This document shows, piece by piece, positions 9,172 to 18,472 of a DNA stretch of 64,000 nt. The translations under genes were made by a program, and so were the position numbers. Every line of letters starts with the position of its first letter. The stretch's first letter is position 1. The notes beneath the pieces are model-generated. The model did not search any database. It saw only the letters and a list, made by a program, of their open reading frames with translations, and had not been told where the DNA came from. The stretch comes from an uncultured Flavobacteriaceae bacterium (lineage in GTDB: Bacteria; Bacteroidota; Bacteroidia; Flavobacteriales; Flavobacteriaceae), in the NCBI GenBank assembly GCA_947503005.1, contig CANNCA010000004.1:270324-334323 (forward strand). The letters are read 5' to 3'.

Positions 9172-9301
9172 AATAAGTAGTTTTTATGGTTACTGTCGAT
9201 AGCAAAAACAGAGGGGGGAAGTGGTATTCTTGCCCTATAAAGATATTTTAAAATACGGGGAAATAAAATATCTGACCGATTAAATTTCCTTAGGCAGTAT
9301 A

Positions 9302-9341
9302 AAGGCAAAAAAAATTCCAATTACCTCGGTAATTGGAATTT
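9302..9341 (-). terminator. rho intrinsic terminator
   Basis: A long perfect stem reads AAATTCCAATTACC / GGTAATTGGAATTT at 9312-9341. On the minus strand it is followed by a run of eight or more T. It lies just downstream of the rho stop codon. Confidence 0.85.
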
Positions 9342-9379
9342 AAATAATTGATATAATTATAATACCGTCTGAGCGGTCA

Positions 9380-10978
9380 TTACTGGTTCATCGTCATCAA
9401 GAACTCTTCATTATTCTTTGTTTGCTTAAAACGCTGCTCAATGAACTCCATGGCTTCCACAGGGTTCATATCTGCAAGATACTTGCGCATGATCCACATT
9501 CTTTGTATAGTGTCTTTGTCCAATAATAAATCGTCTCTACGTGTACTTGAAGAAGTAAGATCAATCGCCGGGAAGATTCTTCGGTTCGATATTTTACGAT
9601 CTAACTGAAGCTCCATGTTACCAGTTCCTTTGAATTCCTCGAAAATAACTTCGTCCATTTTAGAGCCTGTATCTGTAAGTGCAGTTGCAATAATCGATAA
9701 AGATCCACCACCTTCGATATTTCGGGCTGCACCAAAGAAACGCTTTGGTTTGTGCAACGCATTGGCATCAACACCACCACTCAATACCTTGCCTGATGCC
9801 GGTTGTACGGTATTGTAAGCACGAGCCAATCGTGTAATCGAATCTAAAAGAATTACAACATCGTGACCACATTCTACCAAACGTTTCGCTTTTTCAAGAA
9901 CGATATTGGCTACTCGTACATGCTCCGTAGCTTCTTTGTCGAAGGTAGAAGCGACAACTTCACCTTGAACATTACGTTGCATATCGGTCACCTCTTCCGG
10001 GCGTTCATCGATTAAAAGAATGATTTGATACACCTCAGGATGATTGGCGGCAATACCGTTCGCTATATCCTTTAACAACATCGTTTTACCCGTTTTGGGT
10101 TGCGATACGATCATACCTCTTTGCCCTTTCCCGATAGGGGAGAACAAATCGATGATACGTGTTGAAATGGTACTTTGGCGTTCGGCCAAATTGAATTTTT
10201 CTTGCGGAAACAAGGGTGTTAAATGTTCAAAAGAAACACGATCACGAACAATTTGAGGATCGATTCCGTTAATTTTGTTCACCTTGATCAATGGAAAATA
10301 CTTTTCTCCTTCTTTCGGTGGGCGAACATTACCTAAAACCGTGTCTCCCGTTTTCAATCCAAACAAACGAATTTGCGATTGAGAAACATAAATATCATCA
10401 GGTGAGGATAGGTAGTTATAATCGGAAGATCGCAAGAAGCCGTAACCGTCTTGCATGATATCCAAAACACCTTCACTTTCGATAATACTATCGAATTCGA
10501 ATTCCGGTTCCTTATAACGGTTCTTTAAGTCCTTATCAAAATTACTCTTGTCATAAGAGGGTTTTTGATGTGGTTTCTTTCCGCTTTGAATGTTCGAATT
10601 TTTATGCTGGGGATTGCTCTTTTGATGTTCCCGTTTTCCTTGACCGTTTTTCTGGTTTTGCGGACGCGGACGCGGTCTCGGTCTTTTTTCTTCCGGTGCC
10701 TCGGATTTGACAGCAGCGCTACTAGTTACTTCAGTAGTTTCTGCGGTCTTAACCTGTTCAATTTTCGCTCTAGGGGCAGGTTGAACCTTTGGTTTTTTTT
10801 CAACCTTATCGGATGGTGCGGCTGCGACGGCAGCTTTAGGATTCGATGCCTGAACGTCTAGAATTTGATAAACCAAATCCAATTTTTTCTGGGTTTTGTA
10901 TTTGGGTACGTTTAATCCTTTTGCAATTTCCTGAAGCTCAGGTAGCTTTTTTGATTTTAAATCTGAAATCTCAAACAT
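9380..10978 (-). CDS. rho: transcription termination factor Rho with disordered insertion
   Basis: A 532-residue RNA-dependent helicase that ends transcripts not stopped by hairpins. The order is: N-terminal helical Rho_N domain (1-42, [20 protein letters not shown]), a long low-complexity stretch (43-158) rich in Lys, Pro, Arg, Gln and Asn, the cold-shock-like RNA-binding domain (about 165-235, [20 protein letters not shown]), then the RecA-like ATPase with Walker A QPKTGKT and the LIDERPEEV block. E. coli Rho has 419 residues; the difference is mainly the insertion. Such insertions are usual in Bacteroidetes, and the one in B. thetaiotaomicron is reported to drive condensate formation. It is divergent from the DUF4293 gene. 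Confidence 0.97.
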   Translation of the reverse strand: MFEISDLKSKKLPELQEIAKGLNVPKYKTQKKLDLVYQILDVQASNPKAAVAAAPSDKVEKKPKVQPAPRAKIEQVKTAETTEVTSSAAVKSEAPEEKRPRPRPRPQNQKNGQGKREHQKSNPQHKNSNIQSGKKPHQKPSYDKSNFDKDLKNRYKEPEFEFDSIIESEGVLDIMQDGYGFLRSSDYNYLSSPDDIYVSQSQIRLFGLKTGDTVLGNVRPPKEGEKYFPLIKVNKINGIDPQIVRDRVSFEHLTPLFPQEKFNLAERQSTISTRIIDLFSPIGKGQRGMIVSQPKTGKTMLLKDIANGIAANHPEVYQIILLIDERPEEVTDMQRNVQGEVVASTFDKEATEHVRVANIVLEKAKRLVECGHDVVILLDSITRLARAYNTVQPASGKVLSGGVDANALHKPKRFFGAARNIEGGGSLSIIATALTDTGSKMDEVIFEEFKGTGNMELQLDRKISNRRIFPAIDLTSSSTRRDDLLLDKDTIQRMWIMRKYLADMNPVEAMEFIEQRFKQTKNNEEFLMTMNQ

Positions 10979-11173
10979 TAAATAAGGGTATAAATTAGAA
11001 GTCTTTCGAATTGATAATGAAGTATATTGTTATTTGGGTATTACTGGAGAAAGATGTCTCCTTGGGTAAGTGCTACAACGTATAACGGAACAATATTACA
11101 AATTATTTTCAATAAAGGCCTTATAATTTTTAAAAAGACATGTATTTTTGTCCTTCAAATCGTTTAAAAAGCA

Positions 11174-11584
11174 GTGATACAAAGAATTCAATCCATCTAC
11201 ATGCTTCTAGTTACCCTTTTGGGTGGTATTGGCCCGTTTGTGGCTTACCTATGGTTAGATGCAAAAGGGTTGGCATTTTTTGCCCAAAACGAAGTTTGGA
11301 TTTCAATCGTATTTTATCTTTCTGCCGCTTTGGCACTGCTGGCGATTTTTTTATATAAAAACAGACAAAATCAATTTGTGGTTAACAGATTGAACATGAT
11401 AATGAATCTTTTTTTACTAGGATTTTTCGTTTACCGATCGCTAAACTTATCCGGAGAGACATTGGTTTCTGAGAAGGGTATTGGGATGCTCATTCCTGTA
11501 TTTTCTATCGTTTTTTTGGTCCTTGCCAATAGGGCTATCAAAAAGGATGAAGATCTCGTAAAATCTGTAGATCGTTTGCGTTAG
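11174..11584 (+). CDS. DUF4293 family membrane protein
   Basis: A 136-residue protein with four predicted membrane helices and a basic C-terminus (KKDEDLVKSVDRLR). The N-terminus IQRIQSIYMLLVTLLGG is the mark of DUF4293, a Bacteroidetes-specific family of unknown function often found beside rho. It starts with GTG: no ATG lies in frame before the first helix, and the conserved IQRIQS motif begins directly at codon 2. A possible -7 element TATTTTTG lies at 11143-11150. It is divergent from rho and followed by a strong terminator. Confidence 0.88.
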   Translation: MIQRIQSIYMLLVTLLGGIGPFVAYLWLDAKGLAFFAQNEVWISIVFYLSAALALLAIFLYKNRQNQFVVNRLNMIMNLFLLGFFVYRSLNLSGETLVSEKGIGMLIPVFSIVFLVLANRAIKKDEDLVKSVDRLR

Positions 11585-11614
11585 ACCTAACATCTTAGTA
11601 TGTATTAGTGCGTG

Positions 11615-11644
11615 AAACCCGGGGTTGTTCCCGGGTTTTTTTTC
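11615..11644 (+). terminator. terminator after DUF4293 gene
   Basis: AAACCCGGG pairs with CCCGGGTTT around a short loop, followed by a T run (stem 11615-11639, T-tract to 11644). It ends the single-gene transcript. Confidence 0.88.
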
Positions 11645-11700
11645 CCCTGAACTCGTTTCAGGGTATTCCATTCTAGTCTGGTAATTTGGTTTAGCAGTAA

Positions 11701-13002
11701 TTATTTCCTAGATGGCTGCTCGCCTTTCAACAAGCTAGGAAGCCACTCTTCTTCAGCTCTTTTGTTGTAGGGTTGTTGAGAACCCTCTTTATCTTGGTGT
11801 TCTGATTCGGGGAGGAGTATGATTTCTTTGGAAGTCTTTAACTGATTCAACCCGGCATAGATACCCTCGGGCGGACAAACTTCATCCAACAGTCCGATTC
11901 CTACTAAAACAGGACAAGTAATCTTCGGAATAAAATTCGCGACATCAAAATATTTGCTTGTTTCCCGAACTTTTTGAACATCTTTATTTTCAATATTGTT
12001 GTACCATTTTGGCCAACCCGGTTCTCTGCCCACAACAGGTCCCATCATATCGAAACCTGCAGGCACCAAAGCCAACGAAGCTGTAATTTTCGGATGCAGC
12101 CCAGCCGTCATCAATGACTGTAATCCTCCTTGGCTCGCACCCATAACCACTAAGGTTTCCCCATTCCAATCGTTTCTTTCCGTTAGGTATTGGGCCGCCC
12201 TATAACATGAGAGGTACATTCGAAGAAAGTAGCTTGTATTTTTATCTTCGTTTCCGATACCGGGATAATTACGTAAAGGTCCGTTAGCCTGTTCCTTATA
12301 AAATGAGTCTACTTCATCAATAGGAAGGTCATGTGGATTGATGTTCAGAACCAACCATCCTTTTTTGGCTTTGTCAATAATCCAATCCTTTTGAAGCGGA
12401 TAAACCCCGGCCCATTGTACGATGAGAAGTGCCGGGAATTTTTTTCCTTTAGAAGGTCTTGCGAGCTGCCCACGTATTTTGGTTCCATTAATATTATCCA
12501 TCTTGACCTTATAATAGTTGACGTCTTTATCGCCACTTTTTTGCCGCTTTAATTTTTCGTTTTTCGGGATGCTTTGTAATACAGCTAATTGAGTATTCCA
12601 AAAAGTGTCGAAATCTTCGGGTTTCTCCGCGGACAACTTGATTTTCTCAGGGGATGCGATCGCCCCACCAACAATTCCCCCACTTTCATTCCTAGCATTT
12701 GTCCAACGAACATCTAACAGAACTGCTCCGGGTTCATTGAACAGATGGCTGACCATAATCTTTTCACCTCTATTATATAGAAACCCTTTTTTGAGAATAG
12801 TAAGCCCTCCTTTTTTTAACACATAGGACACGGAGTCAATCGACTTTTCGGTATCGAAATCTATAATCCAAAGTGCAGTTTCACCTACTTCGTAAATTCC
12901 GGTTGTTCGCTCTGGTGTAATCCTTACTTGCGCTAGATTTAGGTTAATAGACATTAAGGCCAAGGCAAGTACCGCGATAAAATAATTGTGTTTATACTCC
13001 AT
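11701..13002 (-). CDS. CE7-like acetyl esterase (alpha/beta hydrolase)
   Basis: A 433-residue exported esterase with signal peptide to about residue 24. An N-terminal beta domain (25-120) precedes an alpha/beta hydrolase of the acetyl-xylan esterase/cephalosporin-C deacetylase type. The nucleophile Ser290 lies in GASQGG, Asp373 in LLDEVCPP and His402 in SEHQ; the order and spacing fit a Ser-Asp-His triad. The family removes acetyl groups from sugars, so a role in deacetylating plant or algal polysaccharide in the periplasm is plausible. No carbohydrate genes lie beside it; it stands between the DUF4293 gene and a phosphodiesterase gene. Confidence 0.82.
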   Translation of the reverse strand: MEYKHNYFIAVLALALMSINLNLAQVRITPERTTGIYEVGETALWIIDFDTEKSIDSVSYVLKKGGLTILKKGFLYNRGEKIMVSHLFNEPGAVLLDVRWTNARNESGGIVGGAIASPEKIKLSAEKPEDFDTFWNTQLAVLQSIPKNEKLKRQKSGDKDVNYYKVKMDNINGTKIRGQLARPSKGKKFPALLIVQWAGVYPLQKDWIIDKAKKGWLVLNINPHDLPIDEVDSFYKEQANGPLRNYPGIGNEDKNTSYFLRMYLSCYRAAQYLTERNDWNGETLVVMGASQGGLQSLMTAGLHPKITASLALVPAGFDMMGPVVGREPGWPKWYNNIENKDVQKVRETSKYFDVANFIPKITCPVLVGIGLLDEVCPPEGIYAGLNQLKTSKEIILLPESEHQDKEGSQQPYNKRAEEEWLPSLLKGEQPSRK

Positions 13003-13042
13003 TGTTAAGGTGGCATATTAAGGTGTGATTAAAGATATTATT

Positions 13043-13537
13043 TTATCTATTCCCCAATTCTACAATTTCCAAATCCTTAATATCCTCCCCATCTATAACA
13101 AACCGCAGCATGGTACGTACTTTATGAAACCCGTACTTTCCACAGGCACCAGGATTCATATGTAGGAGTCCTAATTTTTTGTCCCACATGACTTTAAGAA
13201 TATGCGAGTGCCCGCAAATAAAAAGTTTAGGTGGATTGTTCTTGACAATATCACGGGTACGCTTGTTGTATTTTGGAGGATACCCACCAATATGGGTTAT
13301 TAAAACATCGACCCCTTCACAAAAAAACCGATTATTTTCAGGGAATTCTTTTTGAATGACATGGTCATCGATATTGCCAAAAACCGCCCGAACTGGTTTG
13401 ATTTTCGCCAATGCATCTGTCACGGCTAAGGTTCCGATATCACCAGCATGCCAAATTTCATCCGCTTGACGAGCATATTTCAGAATAGCCTCATCGATGT
13501 GGGAGTGGGTGTCGGAAAGAAGGAGAATCTTTGTCAT
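13043..13537 (-). CDS. YfcE/MJ0936-type metallophosphoesterase
   Basis: A 164-residue cytoplasmic phosphodiesterase of the calcineurin-like superfamily. All metal-binding motifs are present in order: SDTHSHID, HAGDIGT, FGNIDD, ITHIGGYPP and CGHSHI. Members hydrolyse phosphodiesters with a two-metal centre; the natural substrate is generally unknown, and small proteins of this type act on 2',3'-cyclic nucleotides or model esters. It is divergent from truA, with an inverted repeat in the 110-bp gap, and 40 bp upstream of the esterase gene. Confidence 0.9.
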   Translation of the reverse strand: MTKILLLSDTHSHIDEAILKYARQADEIWHAGDIGTLAVTDALAKIKPVRAVFGNIDDHVIQKEFPENNRFFCEGVDVLITHIGGYPPKYNKRTRDIVKNNPPKLFICGHSHILKVMWDKKLGLLHMNPGACGKYGFHKVRTMLRFVIDGEDIKDLEIVELGNR

Positions 13538-13565
13538 TGTTCAAGTTATAAGTACAGGGTTATGG

Positions 13566-13604
13566 GTTAAGAGTTTTCATCACTCTGAACTCAAAACTCT
13601 TAAC
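13566..13604. repeat. 12-bp inverted repeat in divergent promoter region
   Basis: GTTAAGAGTTTT (13566-13577) is exactly complementary to AAAACTCTTAAC (13593-13604), with a 15-base loop. It lies between the divergent phosphoesterase and truA genes. There is no T-tract, so an operator or a decayed palindromic repeat is more likely than a terminator. Confidence 0.6.
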
Positions 13605-13647
13605 TATCCTTTTAATATCTTTGAAAGTTGCAAAACTAATCATTCGC

Positions 13648-14400
13648 TTGAAATACTTTGTACAATTTTCATATCACGGAAAAGCCTATCACGGCTGGCA
13701 AAACCAACCGAACGCAATCACTGTACAGCAGATTCTGGAAGAAGCTTTTTCAACTTTGATCAGGGAGAAAATTGAATTGGTCGGTGCCGGAAGAACGGAT
13801 GCTGGAGTACACGCGAAAATGATGTTCGCCCATTTTGAGACAGCCGAGATTACAGATGCCAAAGATTTGGTCTATCGATTAAATGCTTTGCTTCCAGATG
13901 ACATTGCGGTTCAGAGAATCTTTGAAGTAACCCCTAACGCCCATGCCCGTTTTGATGCAACGGATCGAACCTATGAATATCTCATATATCAAGAAAAAAA
14001 TCCCTTTTATTTTGACTCCGCACATTATGTGAAGCTTCCCTTGAATATTGAAAAAATGAACGAAGCCGCTGCAATTCTCTTGCATTACAAAGATTTTGAA
14101 TGTTTCTCTAAATCCAATACCGATGTGCATACCTATTTATGCGATATAAAGCAGGCCGAATGGGCGCAAAAAGACAACTTATTGGTCTTTACGATCACGG
14201 CAAATCGCTTTCTGAGAAATATGGTAAGAGCCATAGTTGGAACACTTTTAGATGTTGGACTCGGTAAAAGATCTTTGGTCGATGTTAAAGCTGTCTTAAA
14301 TAGTAAGGATAGGAGCAAAGCTGGGGTTTCAGTACCTGCAAAAGGATTATATTTGACCAAGATTAACTACCCGGATACGATTATATCAACACATGGATAA
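13648..14400 (+). CDS. truA: tRNA pseudouridine(38-40) synthase
   Basis: A 250-residue enzyme that converts uridines 38-40 of tRNA anticodon arms to pseudouridine. The catalytic Asp51 lies in GAGRTDAGVHA, and the conserved N-terminal block YFVQFSYHGKAYHGWQNQPNAITVQ is present. I chose the TTG at 13648 because family members begin at M-[KR]-Y-F; another in-frame TTG at 13621 would add nine residues not typical of the family. The end overlaps the ABC transporter start by 8 bp, so the two are translationally coupled. Confidence 0.93.
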   Translation: MKYFVQFSYHGKAYHGWQNQPNAITVQQILEEAFSTLIREKIELVGAGRTDAGVHAKMMFAHFETAEITDAKDLVYRLNALLPDDIAVQRIFEVTPNAHARFDATDRTYEYLIYQEKNPFYFDSAHYVKLPLNIEKMNEAAAILLHYKDFECFSKSNTDVHTYLCDIKQAEWAQKDNLLVFTITANRFLRNMVRAIVGTLLDVGLGKRSLVDVKAVLNSKDRSKAGVSVPAKGLYLTKINYPDTIISTHG

Positions 14401-16159
14401 AGATACTGGAAAGGCATTTGACACACGCTTGTTCAAGCGACTGTTGGCGCATACGCGCCCTTATAAAATGACTTTCTATGGTGTTGCTTTGGCGGCGATA
14501 CTTTTGTCCGGTTTTGCAGTTTTGACCCCTGTCATCTTACAAAGAATTATTGATGACGCCATCATCAATCCGAATGCGGAAAAGTTGCTGTATTGGACAA
14601 CGGCGATGCTCGCTGTTTTATTGGGTCAGGTAATCAGTCAATTGTTATTTAATTACTATGCTAACTGGTTAGGTGAATCAGTAATTAAAGATATTCGAAT
14701 AAATCTTTTTCGTCGCATGCTGGGCTTCAGAATGAAGTACTTCGATGAATCTTCTTTGGGGGTTTTGGTAACTAGAGCTGTTGCAGATATGCAACGCATT
14801 GGGGAGATTTTCAGTCAGGGATTTTTTGTTATCGTGGCCGATTTGTTGAAAATGTTAGCGGCTGCCATTGTGATGTTGATTATGAATTGGAAGTTAGCGC
14901 TAATCGTTTTCGCCTTGCTGCCCATTATTTTGTATGCAACACGTCTGTTTCAAAAGGCGATGAAGGTTGCTTTTATCGAAGTCCGTGCTCAGGTTTCGAA
15001 TTTAAATTCGTTTGTTCAAGAACGCATTTCAGGTATGAAGATCGTTCAACTTTTTACCCGAGAAAAGATAGAGAGCGAGAAGTTTCGGGAAATCAACGAG
15101 AAGCATCAAAATGCTTGGTTGAAAACGGTTTGGTACAATTCAATTTTCTTTCCCATTGCCGAAATCGTTTCTTCGGTAGCGGTGGGATTGGTGGTCTGGT
15201 ATGGTGGACTACAAAACATAGCTGGAATCACGACAGAGCTGGCAGGGACCATTTTTGCTTTTATTCTTTTCATTGAAATATTATTCCGCCCGTTACGTCA
15301 AATTGCCGATAAGTTCAATACCCTGCAAATGGGTATGGTGGCCGCAAACCGGGTTTTTAGAATATTGGATACTGAAAGTAATATTTCCGATGTAGGAACC
15401 GTGACCATGAAACGTGCAAAGGGCAATATTAGGTTTACCAACGTACGTTTTGGTTATTTAGAAGATGAAGAGGTGCTTCATGGTATTTCTTTCAATGTAA
15501 AAGCTGGCGAGACCGTTGCCATTGTTGGTTCTACAGGGGCAGGAAAATCCACGATTATCAATTTGTTGAATCGCTTTTATGAGATAAATTCCGGTGTCAT
15601 TTCAATTGATGGTGTTAGTATCAAGGATTTTAAATTGGCATCTCTGAGACAACAGATCGCAGTAGTGTTACAAGATGTTTTTCTTTTTGCCGATACGATT
15701 GCAAATAATATTTCCTTGAAGGATGAAGCTGTTACCATTGACATGATTCATGATGCCGCAAAGCGAATCGGGGTCGATGAGTTTATTACGAGTTTGCCAG
15801 GAGGATACGAATACAATGTCAAAGAACGCGGCACCATGCTTTCGAGTGGTCAGCGACAGTTAATTGCTTTCTTGAGGGCTTATGTCAGCAACCCAAGTAT
15901 TTTGATTTTGGATGAAGCCACATCTTCCGTGGATACCTATTCGGAACAACTCATTCAGCGTGCTACAGAAAAAATCACAGAAGGAAGAACTTCTATCATT
16001 ATAGCTCACCGCTTAGCTACCATTAAGAAGGCAGATAAAATTTTGGTCATGGATGCTGGAAAAATAGTAGAATTAGGTACACACAAAGAACTTCTCAAGA
16101 AAGGTGGTTACTATAATGATTTATACGAAGCACAGTTTTTGGCGGAGGAGTTCGCTTAA
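14393..16159 (+). CDS. ABC exporter, fused permease and ATPase (MsbA/MdlB type)
   Basis: A 588-residue half-transporter. The N-terminal membrane domain (about 20-320) has six helices. The C-terminal ATPase has Walker A GSTGAGKST at about 378-386, signature LSSGQRQ at about 483, Walker B ILILDE at about 503-508 and the H-loop IIIAHRLAT. Homodimers of this type export lipids, peptides or drugs across the inner membrane; which one cannot be told. It overlaps truA by 8 bp and its stop overlaps the convergent cdaA stop by 4 bp. Confidence 0.93.
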   Translation: MDKDTGKAFDTRLFKRLLAHTRPYKMTFYGVALAAILLSGFAVLTPVILQRIIDDAIINPNAEKLLYWTTAMLAVLLGQVISQLLFNYYANWLGESVIKDIRINLFRRMLGFRMKYFDESSLGVLVTRAVADMQRIGEIFSQGFFVIVADLLKMLAAAIVMLIMNWKLALIVFALLPIILYATRLFQKAMKVAFIEVRAQVSNLNSFVQERISGMKIVQLFTREKIESEKFREINEKHQNAWLKTVWYNSIFFPIAEIVSSVAVGLVVWYGGLQNIAGITTELAGTIFAFILFIEILFRPLRQIADKFNTLQMGMVAANRVFRILDTESNISDVGTVTMKRAKGNIRFTNVRFGYLEDEEVLHGISFNVKAGETVAIVGSTGAGKSTIINLLNRFYEINSGVISIDGVSIKDFKLASLRQQIAVVLQDVFLFADTIANNISLKDEAVTIDMIHDAAKRIGVDEFITSLPGGYEYNVKERGTMLSSGQRQLIAFLRAYVSNPSILILDEATSSVDTYSEQLIQRATEKITEGRTSIIIAHRLATIKKADKILVMDAGKIVELGTHKELLKKGGYYNDLYEAQFLAEEFA

Positions 16160-16941
16160 ACTAAATCTTCTTTTATGATGGCGGATAATTCTATCAAGTC
16201 ATCGTAATCAATGAATTCTCCGTTTTTGATATACGCGATATCTCCGGTTTCTTCGCTTACAATAAGTGCAAGGGCATCGGTTTTTTCTGTAATGCCTACA
16301 GCTGCGCGGTGTCGTAATCCATAATGTAGTGGAATGTTGCGCTCGTTCGAAACTGGTAGAATGACCCGGGTGGCTACAATGTAGTTGTTGACAATGATGG
16401 CTGCGCCATCGTGCAAAGGGCTGTTTTTATAAAAAATACTTTCGATAATTGGCTGTGAAATCTCTATGTACATTTTATCCCCGGAGGATTTAACAAAGTC
16501 CAAAGAATTGTTTCGTTGAATTACCATTAAGGCCCCAGTTTTGGTCGATGACATATTTTTACAGGCACTTAGGATCGCATCAACATCAATACTCGTGCTT
16601 AGCCCTTCTTGTTTTAAAAACTTGAAATGTTTGAAAAAGTTTCGCTTGTTCGCAAAATTAGTAGAACCTATCATTAACAGAAACTTTCGTATTTCTTGTT
16701 GAAAAACAATAATCAAAGCAATCAGACCCACTTGCATGAACGCACCGACCATGCTGCTGATCATCTCCATGCCCAAAAGCTCGGTCAATTTCCAAAAACC
16801 CCATACGATGACAATTCCAATAAAAATATTGATAGCAACCGAACCACGAACCAGTTTATAAATGTAGTAGAGTAAAATGGCGACCAAGATTATATCCAGG
16901 ATATCTGTAATCTTAAAGTCCAGGAAATTCAGAGAATCCAA
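16156..16941 (-). CDS. cdaA: diadenylate cyclase CdaA
   Basis: A 261-residue membrane-bound enzyme that makes c-di-AMP from two ATP. Three N-terminal membrane helices (about 12-80) are followed by the DisA_N domain with both active-site motifs, DGA at 178-180 and RHR at 210-212. c-di-AMP generally controls potassium and osmotic balance. It lies 51 bp downstream of folP on the same strand, a pairing common in Bacteroidetes, and is probably co-transcribed with it. Confidence 0.95.
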   Translation of the reverse strand: MDSLNFLDFKITDILDIILVAILLYYIYKLVRGSVAINIFIGIVIVWGFWKLTELLGMEMISSMVGAFMQVGLIALIIVFQQEIRKFLLMIGSTNFANKRNFFKHFKFLKQEGLSTSIDVDAILSACKNMSSTKTGALMVIQRNNSLDFVKSSGDKMYIEISQPIIESIFYKNSPLHDGAAIIVNNYIVATRVILPVSNERNIPLHYGLRHRAAVGITEKTDALALIVSEETGDIAYIKNGEFIDYDDLIELSAIIKEDLV

Positions 16942-16992
16942 GTCAGTGGTGTTTTTGTAAAATTAACGAAAATTGATGGATAAAAATTGCCC

Positions 16993-17814
16993 CTACTTTA
17001 GCTGCTCGTAAAGTTTGATACATTCCATAGCCTCCTTCACATCGTGTACGCGCAAAATGGTTGCACCTTTTGTTAGTGCCAACATATTAAGTGCTGAGGT
17101 ACCATTTAAGGCAAGTTTAGCAGTACTTTCTAAGACTTTATAAATCATCGATTTTCTACTGAGCCCTGCCAATATAGGTACATTGAACGTTTGAAATAGT
17201 TCCAAACTACCGAGCAACTGATAGTTTTGTTCTACCGTTTTTGAAAACCCAAAGCCAGGGTCTATAATGATGTCATGAATACCCAACGTGCGGGCTGCGG
17301 CAATACGTTCCGAGAAATAATACAATATATCTTCAAGTAGATTTTCATATTCGGTTTGTTCTTTCATCGATTGTGGAGTACCCTTCATATGCATCATGAT
17401 GTAGGGTACTTTGTACTCAGCAATAGTGGTAAGCATTTGATCATCAAGTTTTCCTGCGGAAATATCATTAATCATTGCTGCACCCGCGTCAAGGCATTGT
17501 ACCACAATCTCACTACGAAACGTATCGATGGATAAGATGGATTCTGGAAATTCTTTGACTATTAATTGTACAATTGGCAAAATTCGGCGAAGTTCCTCTT
17601 CAGATGAAATAGCAGCGGCTCCCGGTCGGGAACTATAGGCCCCAACATCTACGAAGGTAGCTCCCTCTGTTAGCATTTTATCGACTTGGTTTAAGATGGC
17701 TTTTTCATTCCTGTACTTACCTCCATCATAGAAAGAATCGGGTGTAACGTTCAAAATACCCATTACCAGTGGCTTGGATAATTCGATAAGGTCACCTCTA
17801 CAATTGATGGTCAT
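16993..17814 (-). CDS. folP: dihydropteroate synthase
   Basis: A 273-residue cytoplasmic enzyme joining p-aminobenzoate to dihydropterin pyrophosphate in folate synthesis. Motifs seen: LVMGILNVTPDSFYDGG, VDVGAYSSRPGA, IIIDPGFGFSKT and GLSRKSMIYK. The frame stays open well upstream to 18081, but that extension would overlap the divergent DUF1599 gene and has no family similarity. The ATG at 17814 gives MTINCRGDLIELSKPLVMG, a normal DHPS start. cdaA follows on the same strand. Confidence 0.95.
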   Translation of the reverse strand: MTINCRGDLIELSKPLVMGILNVTPDSFYDGGKYRNEKAILNQVDKMLTEGATFVDVGAYSSRPGAAAISSEEELRRILPIVQLIVKEFPESILSIDTFRSEIVVQCLDAGAAMINDISAGKLDDQMLTTIAEYKVPYIMMHMKGTPQSMKEQTEYENLLEDILYYFSERIAAARTLGIHDIIIDPGFGFSKTVEQNYQLLGSLELFQTFNVPILAGLSRKSMIYKVLESTAKLALNGTSALNMLALTKGATILRVHDVKEAMECIKLYEQLK

Positions 17815-17922
17815 GTAACAATAAAACTTGATAGGGGTATCATTTGAAAAATCGGCTTTAAAGCACGACCTTTGACAATCCCGAAATTTTAAGCGAAATT
17901 TACGCAAATTAGTACGATATAC

Positions 17923-18465
17923 ATGCAGAACACTTCTGAACAATACGACAATGTCATTAATAATTGTCGTGACCTTTTCCAGAAAAAAATGAAAGATTAT
18001 GGCAGTGCGTGGAGAATTCTGCGACTTCCTTCTTTGACTGATCAAATTTATATTAAAGCACAGCGCATCCGAAGTCTTCAAGAAAACGACATACGCAAAG
18101 TAGACGAAGGTGAACGTTCTGAATTTATTGGAATTATCAATTATTCGATCATGGCCTTAATTCAATTGGAATTGGGTATTGCCGATGAACCTGACCTTTC
18201 CGAAAGCAAAGCGCTAACATTGTTCGATAAGCATGTTGCCGAAACGAAATCGCTTATGGAAAACAAAAATCATGATTACGGTGAGGCTTGGCGTGAAATG
18301 AGGGTCAGTTCATTAACCGATTTGATACTGCAGAAATTATTGCGTGTAAAACAAATAGAAGATAACAAAGGAAAAACTTTGGTTAGTGAAGGCATTGATG
18401 CCAATTACCAAGATATGGTGAATTACGCTGTTTTCGCCATGATTCATCTTCAAGAAAACCCATAA
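17923..18465 (+). CDS. DUF1599 domain protein
   Basis: A 180-residue cytoplasmic protein built from two similar halves, each with the pattern DYG-x-AWR-x-(L/M)R-x-x-SLTD (LPSLTDQIYIKAQRI and VSSLTDLILQKLLRV) and ending in a Tyr/Met-rich helix. This is DUF1599, a Bacteroidetes family of unknown biochemical function placed between folP and the DoxX/tpiA genes. The repeats suggest internal duplication. It starts a plus-strand run DUF1599-DoxX-tpiA-prmA-clpS and is divergent from folP. Confidence 0.92.
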   Translation: MQNTSEQYDNVINNCRDLFQKKMKDYGSAWRILRLPSLTDQIYIKAQRIRSLQENDIRKVDEGERSEFIGIINYSIMALIQLELGIADEPDLSESKALTLFDKHVAETKSLMENKNHDYGEAWREMRVSSLTDLILQKLLRVKQIEDNKGKTLVSEGIDANYQDMVNYAVFAMIHLQENP

Positions 18466-18472
18466 ACCAGAT

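Noticed and set aside
13566-13604. Terminator between phosphoesterase and truA genes
   Set aside because: The two genes are divergent, so no transcript needs ending there, and the inverted repeat has no T-tract.
17815-18081. Upstream extension of folP by 89 codons
   Set aside because: It would overlap the divergent DUF1599 gene, has no similarity to dihydropteroate synthases, and the ATG at 17814 gives a normal start.
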